Source: Acidobacteriota bacterium
GTDB taxonomy: Bacteria; Acidobacteriota; Terriglobia; Terriglobales; Acidobacteriaceae
Direction: 5' to 3'
NCBI GenBank assembly: GCA_021785495.1
Contig: JAJYFB010000002.1
Location: forward strand, 1-64,000
DNA length: 64,000 nt
The translations under genes and the position numbers were made by a program. Positions 8,795 to 17,207 of this stretch are shown piece after piece; position 1 is the stretch's first letter; each line of letters opens with the position of its first letter. The notes beneath the pieces are model-generated. The model was not told where the DNA came from. It saw only the letters and a program-made list of their open reading frames with translations, and did no database searches.

Positions 8795-9963
8795 AAATCG
8801 CTGTCGTTACACGATATTTCCCCAGTTCCGCCGAGCCCACGCAGGGCCGCTCTCTCTATGAGAAGCTGAAAATTCTCGGCCGTAGCGCCGAGGTTCACGT
8901 CTTTTTTCCGAACGCAGCCTATCCCCGGCTGCTTCGGCCGCGCAGCAGAACCTACGCCAGGCTGGATCCCACCTTTCGCCCGCCCGAGGCCAACGCAAGC
9001 TACTACGATTACTCCGCGTTGCCGCTCGTCTCGCGCCCGCTGAATGGCTGGATGGCCGCGCGTGCGCTCCTGCCGCACGTGCGCGCCTTTGCGCCCGACC
9101 TGGTGGTGGGCTGCTTCGTCTACCCCGAAGGCTACGCCGCGCTGAAGATTGCCCGCGCCCTCGGCCTGCCGGTTGCGGTCATGAGCATCGGCTCGGATCT
9201 GAACCGGATTGGAGATTTTTTTTCGGCGCGGCTGACGCGCACCGTCCTCCAAGAGGCGGATGCCGTTCTGACGGCGAGCGAAGATCTGCGCGGAAAAGCC
9301 GTGGCGATGGGCGCTTCAGCCAGCACGACGCGCGCTGTGCTCAATGGATGCGATCTGGAGGTCTTTCAGCCGCGGGATCGCGGCCAGGCGCGTGCGCGGC
9401 TGGGCGTTGATCCCGCCTGCGAAGCCGTGATGTACGTCGGCCGGATGGACCTGAGAAAAGGCCTTCGCGAACTGGTCGCGGCCGTGGCGTCCTTGCGCCC
9501 GCACCGGCCGCGCCTGCATTGCTACATGATCGGCAAGGGACCGGACCGTCCTGCCGTCGAGCGAGAGATCGCCGCGCTTGGCGCTGGCGAGTTGATCCAT
9601 TTGGTTCCGGGCTGCACCTTCGACGATGCAGCCGTCTGGATGGCCGCCGCCGACGTGGTGACCCTTCCGAGTTACATGGAAGGGCTTCCGAATGTCGTCA
9701 TCGAGGCGCTGGCCTGCGGCCGCCCGGCTGTGGCGACCGCGGTCGGCGGCATTCCCGAGCTGCTCGACGCCTCCTGCGGAAGGCTCGTCCCGCCGCGTGA
9801 TCCGGTCCGTCTGGCCGAGGCGCTCGGCTCCGTGCTCGACGCCTCCTGGGACGCCCAGGCGGTCGCCTCCCACTGGCGGCGGGATTGGGCCGCGCCCGCC
9901 AGCGAAATGCGGGCGATCTTCGAGGGGCTCGTTGTCAATCGGCCAGCAAAGGCACGCGGTTGA
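8791..9963 (+). CDS. Glycosyltransferase family 4
   Basis: This 390-residue GT-B protein starts with MKIAVVTRYFPSSAEPTQG at the ATG that overlaps the previous stop codon (ATGA). N-terminal features include VVGCFVYPEGYAALKIARALGLP and SIGSDLNRI. The C-terminal domain shows VMYVGRMDLRKGLREL, CYMIGKGPDRPAVE and PSYMEGLPNVVIEALACGRPAVAT, the EGLPNVxxEA signature of retaining GT4 enzymes. Together with the coupled upstream enzyme and the divergent uronate-forming dehydrogenase it forms a small extracellular-glycan gene set. Flippase and polymerase genes are not seen here. Confidence 0.9.
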   Translation: MKIAVVTRYFPSSAEPTQGRSLYEKLKILGRSAEVHVFFPNAAYPRLLRPRSRTYARLDPTFRPPEANASYYDYSALPLVSRPLNGWMAARALLPHVRAFAPDLVVGCFVYPEGYAALKIARALGLPVAVMSIGSDLNRIGDFFSARLTRTVLQEADAVLTASEDLRGKAVAMGASASTTRAVLNGCDLEVFQPRDRGQARARLGVDPACEAVMYVGRMDLRKGLRELVAAVASLRPHRPRLHCYMIGKGPDRPAVEREIAALGAGELIHLVPGCTFDDAAVWMAAADVVTLPSYMEGLPNVVIEALACGRPAVATAVGGIPELLDASCGRLVPPRDPVRLAEALGSVLDASWDAQAVASHWRRDWAAPASEMRAIFEGLVVNRPAKARG

Positions 9964-10029
9964 TCACCGTTCGCCACCGACGCTGTTTCACTGCCGTTAC
10001 AATGGGTGAAAGGAGTTGTTTCAACATCT

Positions 10030-10701
10030 ATGCGACCTGTCTTTGCCGCTGGATCTTTCGTGCGCCTCAAACCGATTCGCCTCGCACTGGCCTTGCTGCC
10101 CGCCGTGATGCTTTTCTTCGTGCCCGCGGCCCGTGGCCAGTTTGGCGAGCCGGAGACCACGCCCGTTCATGACGCCTCTGCGCTCAAACCGCCGGCCGGC
10201 GCGCGCGTGGCCATCGTCGAGTTCGCCGACATGGAGTGCCCGATGTGCGGCCGGGAAAATCCTCTGCTCATGGAGGCGGCCCAGAAGTATCACATTCCGT
10301 GGATTCGCCACGATTTCCCGCTGCCCTACCACGCCTGGAGCTACCAGGCGGCCATCAATGCGCGTTATTTTGACACCATCAGCAAGGCGCTGGGCGATGA
10401 GTACCGCAATTACATCTTCGCCAATCAGATTTCCATCGAAACCCGTCCTCAAATGAGCGTTTGGACGCGGAGCTTCGCCGCCGCGCACAAGATTGCGCTG
10501 CCATTCGCCATCGATCCGATGGGCAAGCTGGCGCAGCAAGTCGACGCCGACCGCGCCCTTGGCGAAAAGATTGGCATCAATCACACACCGACGATCTGGA
10601 TCGTCGCCAACGCTCCGCACGTTCCGCCGTATACGGAAGTCGTCGATCCGAACAAGCTCTTTCAGGTGATCGATCAGGTGATGGCCGCGGCACACAAGTA
10701 G
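10030..10701 (+). CDS. Periplasmic DsbA-like thioredoxin-fold protein
   Basis: The protein (223 residues from ATG 10030) has a signal peptide (LALALLPAVMLFFVPAARGQ) and one thioredoxin-fold domain in the DsbA/DSBA-oxidoreductase class. The redox motif is CPMC in EFADMECPMCGRENP, the cis-proline loop is NHTPTIWIV, and a helical insertion separates them. It should act on thiols in the periplasm, as a disulfide oxidase or an isomerase-like enzyme. The frame opens at a GTG at 10006, but AAAGGAG at 10009-10015 lies inside that extension and points to 10030. A TACAAT hexamer at 9998-10003 could be a -10 element. It follows the glycosyltransferases by about 66 bases and seems to be separately expressed. 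Confidence 0.85.
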   Translation: MRPVFAAGSFVRLKPIRLALALLPAVMLFFVPAARGQFGEPETTPVHDASALKPPAGARVAIVEFADMECPMCGRENPLLMEAAQKYHIPWIRHDFPLPYHAWSYQAAINARYFDTISKALGDEYRNYIFANQISIETRPQMSVWTRSFAAAHKIALPFAIDPMGKLAQQVDADRALGEKIGINHTPTIWIVANAPHVPPYTEVVDPNKLFQVIDQVMAAAHK

Positions 10702-10763
10702 AGAGCGGGCAGCGAGCTGGGCAATCGCATCTGAAGAGGAGTGTGTAGCTTTTGCTGGAGCGG

Positions 10764-10858
10764 CCCTGTCCCGGAGGGACGCGACGAGAATAGCCCAGGG
10801 CGGAAGCCCTGGGAAATGATACGCATTTCCTCGTTTGCGCCCCGGAGGGGCGCTGCGA
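10764..10858 (-). repeat. Dispersed three-hairpin repeat, copy B (inverted)
   Basis: The 309-base gap between the DsbA-like gene and the convergent radical SAM gene contains GTCCCGGAGGGAC (10768-10780), CCCAGGGC paired with GCCCTGGG (10794-10801 / 10806-10813) and GCGCCCCGGAGGGGCGC (10837-10853). This is the copy A element in reverse order and on the other strand. Its stems are the most perfect of the three copies. No gene was found in the rest of the gap. Confidence 0.75.
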
Positions 10859-11010
10859 ATCGGGCTTCCGATTTCTCAATAGGGTCAACTGCAATTGCCC
10901 TGGAACAGCAAGAGACTGCTGACCACTCTCAAAGAAGTTTTACTCGATCCACAGGGAGCCGGTAGCACCGGCTGCCCGGCTGGCTGGAGCGCGGCGCAAT
11001 TCTATCCTGG

Positions 11011-12054
11011 CTATCGCTCGCCGGCTGTCTGCGGCGTTTGAATCTTCACCAGATTCTGGCCGCCGGGCGCGATCGTGCGCGTTTGCGGAGCGCGCCAGTG
11101 GTCGATGTAGCTGATGCGGTGCACGCAGCCGATGGTGCAGTGCGGCGAGCAGCTTTTGCCGGTCAGGAACTCGCGCTTCACGTCCGCGCGCGCGTACTCG
11201 GCCACGGGAACGCCGGGAAAGCCCCGCTGCTGCGAGCAGTAATGCACCAGTCCATCCTCGCAGACGTAAAGATAGCGCGCGCCGGCGCGGCAGCGCCAGA
11301 CGTTCGGTTGCCCCTGGACGATCGCCTCCTGGAACTGGTCAAACTGCGCGTAGTTCGTCTTCCTGCGATTGGTCATCGCGTGATAGACGCGCGCCTCGTC
11401 CGGCGTGAGCGGCTTCAGTTGCCCGTCGCCGTCATGAATAATGCCGATCGTCGACTCGAAGCCAAGCTCCAGCGCGCGGCGGCCGACGATGAGCGCGTCG
11501 TTCGGATCGCGAATGCCGCCCCCCACCACCGAGTTGATGTTGACGTGGAATTCGGCATTCTCAGCCAGCATCTCCAGGCGTTTGTCGAGCGTCTTCAGCG
11601 ACTTCTTCGATACCTCGTCGGGCTCCAGATTGTCGATGGAAATCTGCATGTGGTCGAGTCCGGCCTCGTTCAGCCGCTCAATCCGCTCGGGATTCAGCAG
11701 AAATCCGTTGGTGATCGTGCCGGCGATGGCGCCCGTCTGCCGGATGCGCCGAACGATGGCGTCCAGATCGGGATGGGTCAGCGGCTCGCCGCCGGAGATG
11801 CCGATCATCGCCGTGCCGAGCCGTCCCAGCGCGTCGATCCGCCGCAGCATCTCGTCGAGAGCGACCGGCTGGCTGACTTTGTCGTATTCGTTGCAATAGG
11901 CGCAGCTCAGGTTGCAGTAGCGCGTGGGCACGATCTGCGCCAGCACCGGGTGCGCGGTCGAGGCCAGCGCGCGGGCGACCATTGCGTACTCGCGCACCTT
12001 CCGTTGGGCGGCAATCCACCGCCCCCTGATTGTCGATCTCCGTGGCGTCCCCAT
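11011..12054 (-). CDS. Radical SAM protein with SPASM-like C-terminal cysteines
   Basis: The 347-residue protein carries the radical SAM cluster motif CNLSCAYC (Cys47, Cys51, Cys54), followed by the SAM-contacting ISGGEPLTHPDL and a barrel that extends to about residue 250. The C-terminus has several more cysteines (WRCRAG, YVCEDGLVHYCSQ, SCSPHCTIGC), which suits a SPASM or twitch auxiliary iron-sulfur cluster. Such enzymes modify peptides, cofactors or lipids by 5'-deoxyadenosyl radical chemistry in the cytoplasm. No precursor peptide or partner gene adjoins it; the neighbours are intergenic repeats. The substrate is unknown. Met25 is a possible later start, but the annotated ATG gives a usual length. 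Confidence 0.85.
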   Translation of the reverse strand: MGTPRRSTIRGRWIAAQRKVREYAMVARALASTAHPVLAQIVPTRYCNLSCAYCNEYDKVSQPVALDEMLRRIDALGRLGTAMIGISGGEPLTHPDLDAIVRRIRQTGAIAGTITNGFLLNPERIERLNEAGLDHMQISIDNLEPDEVSKKSLKTLDKRLEMLAENAEFHVNINSVVGGGIRDPNDALIVGRRALELGFESTIGIIHDGDGQLKPLTPDEARVYHAMTNRRKTNYAQFDQFQEAIVQGQPNVWRCRAGARYLYVCEDGLVHYCSQQRGFPGVPVAEYARADVKREFLTGKSCSPHCTIGCVHRISYIDHWRAPQTRTIAPGGQNLVKIQTPQTAGER

Positions 12055-12164
12055 CTGTTCTATTGAAACACGGCCGGTCGGTGGCCGGAAGACCGCCAGG
12101 TTCCTGTTCTCTTCGGGGTCTTTTGCATCGACGGCAAGATTCGCTCAACTCAAGAGCCACTTGC

Positions 12165-12277
12165 AAAATTCAGTTTTCCGTCCCTCCCGCGGGAAGAAAA
12201 TCTCCCTCAGGGGTAAAGCCCTGTTGATTGCATGAGCTTTATGGCGCGGCTGAAGTCGTGCCCCTTCCAATCGAGTG
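12165..12277. repeat. Second type of intergenic repeat-like sequence (hairpin-rich)
   Basis: Between the radical SAM gene and the thiamine operon is non-coding DNA with TCCCTCAGGGGTAAAGCCCTG and GGCGCGGCTGAAGTCGTGCCC. A relative of the second segment (CGGCTGAAGCCATGCCCTTG) occurs after repeat copy C near 60609. I read this as a second dispersed family; only two partial members are visible, so the limits are approximate. Confidence 0.45.
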
Positions 12278-12304
12278 ATTGTCGGTGATATTTCGCAAGT
12301 GGCT

Positions 12305-12937
12305 CTATGGACCAGCGACTAGCGGCGAAGGCCGGGAATCTTCCGCGTTCGTCCCTGCCGCGGCGCGACGCCAATCGCGCAGGCCGAGAACGGCCAGGGC
12401 GACCAGCCCGGCGTAGAGCAGCGCGGTCAGGCGCAAATCCTTATAGATGTACTCGCCCACATAAACCATGTCGATGGCGATCCAGAGCCACCAGTTGGCG
12501 AGGTGTTTGCGCGCGCCCCACCAACTGGCGACGAGCGAGTAGCTGGCGAGCGCGGCGTCGAGGTGCGGCAGCGCGGCGCCCATGCGGACGGCGAGCAGCC
12601 CCAGCAAATAGCTGCCCACGGCTCCAGCGGCCACGGCGGCGATCATGCTGGCGCGCGGCAGGGGCGCAACGCGCACCTCGCCCTCTTCGCGCACGCCGCG
12701 CCACCAGTGCCACCAGCCGTAGAATGTGAAGGCGAGGAAAAAAATCTGGAGCAGCGCGTCGGAGTAGAGCCTGGCGCGATAGAAAACGACGAGATAGAGC
12801 AGATCGGAGACCAGCGTCACCGGCCAGCAAATGAGCAGACGTTTCGTGGTCAGCCAGATGCCGAGAACCGTGGTGACGACGCCGGCCAGTTCGAGGCCGT
12901 GCGCGGCAAGATAGGCGACAAAGGCGGTTGTGTTCAT
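12305..12937 (-). CDS. pnuT: PnuC-family vitamin permease, probably a PnuT-type thiamine transporter
   Basis: The product (210 residues) is a PnuC-family inner-membrane carrier with about seven helices and the aromatic signature FYGWWHWWRG. PnuC proteins move nicotinamide riboside by facilitated diffusion driven by phosphorylation of the substrate; the PnuT branch carries thiamine. Thiamine is inferred here because the gene is last in an operon led by a TPP riboswitch and follows a kinase that could trap the vitamin. The start at 12937 has AAGGAGA upstream and overlaps the kinase stop by four bases (ATGA), which indicates translational coupling; the frame upstream is a shadow of the kinase gene. 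The sequence alone does not distinguish PnuC from PnuT. Confidence 0.82.
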   Translation of the reverse strand: MNTTAFVAYLAAHGLELAGVVTTVLGIWLTTKRLLICWPVTLVSDLLYLVVFYRARLYSDALLQIFFLAFTFYGWWHWWRGVREEGEVRVAPLPRASMIAAVAAGAVGSYLLGLLAVRMGAALPHLDAALASYSLVASWWGARKHLANWWLWIAIDMVYVGEYIYKDLRLTALLYAGLVALAVLGLRDWRRAAAGTNAEDSRPSPLVAGP

Positions 12938-14106
12938 CGGCAACTCTCCTTGCGCGCGCGGTCTCCCTGCCGAAGCACGTCGAGCAGCTTGCGTCCGGCC
13001 GCGCAATGAAACCATCGCGCGTGGCCGACGAGCCAGCCGTCGTAAGCCATCGTGGCCCGTGGCTCGGAAGCGAGCGCGCCGAGAAAATAATCGGACTCGG
13101 AGAGCGCGAACTCGGCGTGGCAGAGAGCGGCCATGGGCGCGAGCGCGGCAGCCTCCACCGCCGAGAGCGGGCGGATGGATTCGTAGCCGTCGAGCAGCGC
13201 TTCGAGATGGTCGAAGTGGATGGGAACATCGTCTGGATGCGCGGGATCGTTCACCAGGACAAGCCATTCGACGATGTTGCGCTCGATGGTGTGGGCGAGG
13301 TCGTGGACGGCGTTGGTGCGATCGGCCATGCCAAAGTCGATGGCCGCCGTGGCGCGCGCCTCACGTGTGCGCTCGCTCCAGAAAAGATTGGAAGCGTGCA
13401 GATCGTTGTGCGTCCAGAGCGGGCTGAGCGCGGGCGCGAGCGGTGCAAGCTCGGCGTGAAAGGGCGCGAGAAGTTCGATGGCCTGGGCCGCACAGGCGCG
13501 AAGGGCTTTGTAGCCGGTGAGCGAGGGACGGAGGCTGAGATAACGATCCATCTCTTCGACGGGATTGCCGGCGGCAAAGATGGTGAAGCTGGCCACCAGT
13601 GGACGCGGCTTGCGCGGCGGTGCGGCAAAATCGCGCGCGGCGCAATGCAGGCGGGCGAGCATCTCTCCGGCCGAGCGCGCGTGGGCCGCGGTTTGAAAGG
13701 GCGTCCACGAAATTGCTTCGTCGTAGAGATCGACGCCCGCGGGCGTTTCGTGAACCTCGTAAAGAGAATCGCCGATTGCGATGGCGGTTTCTCCCCGCGC
13801 CGAGGCGAGCACAAGCGGAACCGGAGCGCCATGCGCGTGCAAATGGGCAAGAAATCGGTGCTCTTCAAGCAAGCCCTCGCGGTCGCGCACCGAATGGTGA
13901 TGGCGTTTGACGAAAACCGGTCCGCTGGCCGTGGCGATGACGCCGGCCGCCGAGAAGGGACGCGGACTGACGCTGAGAATGCGCGTGGGAGCGCCCAGCG
14001 CAGGAAAATCGGCAAGGAGGGCGCGCAGCTCGTCCAGCGAGAGCGGCGGCCAGTCGGGGGCCACAAGTGCGCCATCCATGCCGTGTGCGATTGCGGTGGT
14101 TGTCAT
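12934..14106 (-). CDS. APH-fold small-molecule kinase, candidate thiamine kinase
   Basis: The 390-residue protein belongs to the aminoglycoside phosphotransferase / choline kinase fold. An N-terminal lobe has a probable ATP-binding lysine in GPVFVKRHHHS. The catalytic loop is WTHNDLHASNLFW (Brenner HxDxxxxN pattern) and the metal-binding motif is AIDFGMAD. Members phosphorylate small alcohols; ThiK (YcfN) of E. coli is a thiamine kinase of this fold, though shorter. Placement between a TPP-riboswitch-controlled TonB receptor and a PnuC-type carrier suggests it phosphorylates imported thiamine or a precursor and so traps it. It overlaps pnuT by four bases. Antibiotic resistance is unlikely from this context. 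Confidence 0.8.
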   Translation of the reverse strand: MTTTAIAHGMDGALVAPDWPPLSLDELRALLADFPALGAPTRILSVSPRPFSAAGVIATASGPVFVKRHHHSVRDREGLLEEHRFLAHLHAHGAPVPLVLASARGETAIAIGDSLYEVHETPAGVDLYDEAISWTPFQTAAHARSAGEMLARLHCAARDFAAPPRKPRPLVASFTIFAAGNPVEEMDRYLSLRPSLTGYKALRACAAQAIELLAPFHAELAPLAPALSPLWTHNDLHASNLFWSERTREARATAAIDFGMADRTNAVHDLAHTIERNIVEWLVLVNDPAHPDDVPIHFDHLEALLDGYESIRPLSAVEAAALAPMAALCHAEFALSESDYFLGALASEPRATMAYDGWLVGHARWFHCAAGRKLLDVLRQGDRARKESCR

Positions 14107-14115
14107 TGTGTTCGT

Positions 14116-14171
14116 AGCTTCTAGCTTCTAGCTCCTAGCTTCTAGCTCATCGCGCGCCCCCTCCGGGGCGC
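14116..14171. repeat. Heptamer tandem repeat plus GC hairpin between receptor and kinase genes
   Basis: Five near-identical 7-base units (AGCTTCT, AGCTTCT, AGCTCCT, AGCTTCT, AGCTCAT; 14116-14150) are followed by the hairpin GCGCCCC-CTCC-GGGGCGC (14154-14171). The hairpin matches palindrome 1 of the dispersed repeat. In the transcript this lies in the 112-base leader of the kinase gene, after the receptor stop. Confidence 0.7.
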
Positions 14172-14218
14172 TTTCGCGAGGCTTTCGAAGTTCGAGGCTA
14201 GCAGCAGGACGCCTCGTC

Positions 14219-16717
14219 TCAAAATCGGTAGTGGGCCGACAGGCGCACGGTTGTGGGCGCGCCCAGCCAGAGAAACATGTCGCCATAGTTGGCGCCGGTG
14301 TCCGACCAGTAGAGCTTGTTGGTGATGTTGTTGGCGTAAATGCGGAAGGTGATGCGGCCCTGGTCGCCGCCAGGCGTATACCGCGCGCCAAGATTCAAAA
14401 GATTGTAAGCGGGCACGCTGACGGAGTCGTCGAAGAGCGCCTCCTTGCGCGAGGTGAAGTTCCAGCCGGGCATCAGGTGCAGCCCGCGAATCCGCGGCAC
14501 GGTGAGATCGGCAAAGAGATCGACGCGCAGGTGCGGCACGTTGATGACCTGCTTGTTGTCGTAGCTGGGCGTGCCGGTATTCGTCGCGATTGCGTTCATG
14601 GCCGTGGCCGAGGCATTCAGGCTCAGCCAGCGCGCGGCCTGCCCCTGGGCGTTCAGTTCGACGCCGTTGTGCGTCTCGCGGCCCTGCTGCTCGAAACAGT
14701 AATCGCCGGGGTTGCCGTTGGGACAGGCGCTGTCGGGGCCCGTGAGCGGTTTCGAGTAGATGAACGGCGCGCGCATGTGGAAGAGCGCCGCGGTGAGCAG
14801 AATGCTCTGCGCGGGTTCGTACTTGGCGCCCACTTCGACTTGGCGCGTGTGGAAGGGGGCGAGAAACTCGTTCGCGTTATCGACCCACCACGGCCCTTGC
14901 ACGCCGAGCGAAAGAATCTCACTGTAATTCGAGTAGAGCGTGAGGTTCTCGATGGGATTGTAGGTAACGGCGTACTGCGGCAGCCAGACAAGATCGTCGT
15001 GAGGAATCGGCTTGGCAAGAACGGAGTCTGGATTGCTCGCCGTGGCGCAGGGATCGCCGGCCGGACCGGGCGTGAGGCTGGTTACGCAGGGAGTTTTGGC
15101 AACGAGAGAATAGTTGTTGTCGCGCAGCGAATCCAGGCGGCCGCTGGCCAGAAGCTGAATGCGGCCGGGAAGATGAACGCGGTCCTGCAGAACGAGCGCG
15201 GATTGATGGCTGTCTTCGTAGAGGCGGCGCGGACCGGCCTTCTGCGCGGTGGATTCGAGCGAGTTCGCGTTGCCCGGGGCCGCGAAGGTGGTCATCGGCT
15301 GGTAGATATTTTCCGCGCCCACATAGGCGTAGACCGCGCCATTCTGCACAACTCCGTTGGGATCGGAGGGGTTTTGCACGGTGAAGTAGCCGGGCATTTG
15401 CACGCTGCGCAGGAAGACATTTCCGCCCGCGACGAGATCCTCGGTGACCGTGCCTGTACGAATGTGGCCGATGAGCATGGCTTCCGCCGAAGAATCGATG
15501 CGCAACTCGCCGGGATTGCGATAGTCGTAGATGCCGTAGCTGCCGTCGGGACAGAAGAAGAACGCTGGAGCGTTCGGCGCGCCGGGGCAGTCCACATTGC
15601 CATTCGCATCGAAGGGCGTTCCGTAGGCGTAGATCACGTTGTCCTGAATCAGCGAGTGGCTGAAGTTGGCTGCGGCGAAGGCGGACCACGCAGGCGAAAA
15701 GCTGCGGTCGAGGCGCGCGTCGGTGTTGAAGGTGTCGTAGGTGTCGGGCGGACCCCAGGGCTGGTCGCCGAGCATGGTCGAGCGGTAGATACGGTGAATC
15801 TCCGGCAGCGCCGCGCCGCCCAGCAGTTGATAGCCCGAGCCGTCGCGCTCGGTCTTGTGCTGGTACTCGAAGTCGCCCTTGAGCGTGGTGGCCGCATCGA
15901 TCTTCCAGTCGGCCGCGCCCGCGCCCACGGCGCGCCATCCCTCGGTGTCGTTCATGTACGGAACGATGCGCTCGCCGGCCAGATTGACGCGCGCGCCCAC
16001 CTGTTTGCGGCTGCCAAAGAGATGGCCGAGATCGGTGGCGCCATAGGCCGCGCCGCGTTCGTCGGTGGCCATGTCGAGAGCGCCGACATTGGCCGGGCGC
16101 TTGGTGACAAAGTTGATGAGGCCGCCGGCGTTGGCCACGCCGCTCTCGACGCCGGCGATGCCCTTCAGAATTTCCACGCTCTCCTTGTTTTCGAGCGGAA
16201 CGTCCTGCTCGCCGGCGATGGTCATGCCGTTGACTTCAAGGCCGGTGGCGAGATCGATGGGAAAACCGCGAATCATGTACCAGCCGTAGTAGCCCACGGC
16301 CACGTAGTCGTCGCCGACCGAGGCGTCGTTGGCCACGACGTCCGAAAGCAGGCGCGTCACCTGGTCCGAGAGCAGGCTGCGTGTGAAGACGCTGACCGAA
16401 AGCGGAGCCTGCTGGATGGGTGCGCCGTCGAGCGTGCCCACGGTGACCGATTGAGGCAGATACGTGTCCGCGGTTTTATCCATCACGACGACCGTGGTGG
16501 TGACCGGCTTCAGTTTTTGCTGCGCGTTCGCGGGCGCTTGCGCAGAGGGCATGGATTGCGCGGGCGCAGGCGTCTGCGCGGCGTGCCCGGATGCAGTCGA
16601 TGGCTGCTGTGCGGTTTGCGCGTACGCAGGGGGCAAGAAAAAAATTCCGGCGAGCAGCGCGGAGAGGATTAGCGAGCGGGAGTTGCGAATCTCTGGGGAG
16701 GTGGTTGCGTGCGTCAT
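14219..16717 (-). CDS. TonB-dependent outer-membrane receptor under TPP riboswitch control (probable thiamine receptor)
   Basis: The 832-residue protein has a signal peptide (SLILSALLAGIFFLPPAYAQ), a Pro/Ala/Gln-rich linker and then a plug domain (about 75-210: QQAPLSVSVFTRSLL, MIRGFPID, VEILKGIAGVESG, GGLINFVTKRP) and a 22-strand barrel ending in the terminal phenylalanine HYRF. By sequence it resembles siderophore receptors, but a TPP riboswitch directly precedes it and a kinase and PnuC-like carrier follow. Thiamine or a thiamine precursor is thus the more likely ligand, as for the TPP-regulated receptors known in Bacteroidetes. The ATG at 16717 has AAAGG at good spacing; 16723 is an in-frame alternative. 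The energising TonB-ExbBD complex is not in the window. Confidence 0.88.
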   Translation of the reverse strand: MTHATTSPEIRNSRSLILSALLAGIFFLPPAYAQTAQQPSTASGHAAQTPAPAQSMPSAQAPANAQQKLKPVTTTVVVMDKTADTYLPQSVTVGTLDGAPIQQAPLSVSVFTRSLLSDQVTRLLSDVVANDASVGDDYVAVGYYGWYMIRGFPIDLATGLEVNGMTIAGEQDVPLENKESVEILKGIAGVESGVANAGGLINFVTKRPANVGALDMATDERGAAYGATDLGHLFGSRKQVGARVNLAGERIVPYMNDTEGWRAVGAGAADWKIDAATTLKGDFEYQHKTERDGSGYQLLGGAALPEIHRIYRSTMLGDQPWGPPDTYDTFNTDARLDRSFSPAWSAFAAANFSHSLIQDNVIYAYGTPFDANGNVDCPGAPNAPAFFFCPDGSYGIYDYRNPGELRIDSSAEAMLIGHIRTGTVTEDLVAGGNVFLRSVQMPGYFTVQNPSDPNGVVQNGAVYAYVGAENIYQPMTTFAAPGNANSLESTAQKAGPRRLYEDSHQSALVLQDRVHLPGRIQLLASGRLDSLRDNNYSLVAKTPCVTSLTPGPAGDPCATASNPDSVLAKPIPHDDLVWLPQYAVTYNPIENLTLYSNYSEILSLGVQGPWWVDNANEFLAPFHTRQVEVGAKYEPAQSILLTAALFHMRAPFIYSKPLTGPDSACPNGNPGDYCFEQQGRETHNGVELNAQGQAARWLSLNASATAMNAIATNTGTPSYDNKQVINVPHLRVDLFADLTVPRIRGLHLMPGWNFTSRKEALFDDSVSVPAYNLLNLGARYTPGGDQGRITFRIYANNITNKLYWSDTGANYGDMFLWLGAPTTVRLSAHYRF

Positions 16718-16763
16718 GGGCATCCTTTGCTTCGGAATGGCTGAAACAAAGGCGCATGAGCGG

Positions 16764-16786
16764 GAGTGGCCGAAGAACGGCCGCTC
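16764..16786 (-). promoter_or_regulatory. Hairpin downstream of the TPP aptamer, possible expression platform
   Basis: On the transcribed strand GAGCGGCCG and CGGCCACUC pair with a five-base loop (one G-U pair). The hairpin lies 13 bases after the aptamer and about 47 bases before the start codon. It is followed by a U-containing but interrupted tract, so it could be a weak terminator or part of an alternative fold. The mechanism is inferred only. Confidence 0.4.
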
Positions 16787-16798
16787 AAGCCGGAGAAA

Positions 16799-16880
16799 GC
16801 TTCCCACGCCGGTATTATCCGGATCGGGTTCGAGGGTATTTCTCAGCCCCGCGACTGAAGCGGAGCACCCCTGTTTCAAT
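16799..16880 (-). ncRNA. TPP (thiamine pyrophosphate) riboswitch, THI element
   Basis: Read on the reverse strand, the sequence shows the conserved THI-box parts in order: ACAGGGGUGCUC, then CUGAGA (16846-16841), then UACCC, GAACCCGAUCCGGAUAA and UACCGGCGUGGGAA. The pairing arms GGGGUGCUC...GGGGCUGAGA and the pyrophosphate-sensing GGAUAAUACC segment (16820-16811) are intact. It lies 80-160 bases upstream of the TonB receptor start. TPP binding would be expected to switch off the receptor-kinase-permease operon. Confidence 0.95.
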
Positions 16881-17207
16881 AACCTGATTGAAACATTTTT
16901 TTTGAGTGAAGGCAAGCGGGCTTCGAGTCATTGCAGGAAGAAATCAGGCAGAAAGGGCGAATCCCCGGCGGTGCGGGGCGGCTTGCCATTGCCTCCGGTC
17001 CGAGCAGAGGGGCGTGCAGCCGTGGCGAATGGCTGCCGAAAGGATCAGGATAAAACGCGCCTCCGATGGGGCTTTCATCGTGCGATCCGTGCTCTTGCGT
17101 TCGGGATGAACCGGCAGGACACCCTCAGACTGCGCGGGGTGGGCTTCCGTGGTGGAGCCCACCCCGCGCAGCCTTGATCGCCGTGCGCGTGCGCAGAGCG
17201 TTGCGGC

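Noticed and set aside
12305-12937. Reading the PnuC-family protein simply as a nicotinamide riboside transporter
   Set aside because: The family match allows it, but the TPP riboswitch and the coupled kinase fit thiamine better. The alternative is kept open in the feature text.
12934-14106. Aminoglycoside resistance kinase
   Set aside because: Only the fold is shared; operon context points to vitamin phosphorylation and no resistance-type neighbours are present.
14231-16672. Forward open frame of 813 codons over the TonB receptor
   Set aside because: It is antisense to a receptor with plug, barrel and terminal Phe, and is rich in Arg/Gly/Ala as expected for a shadow frame.
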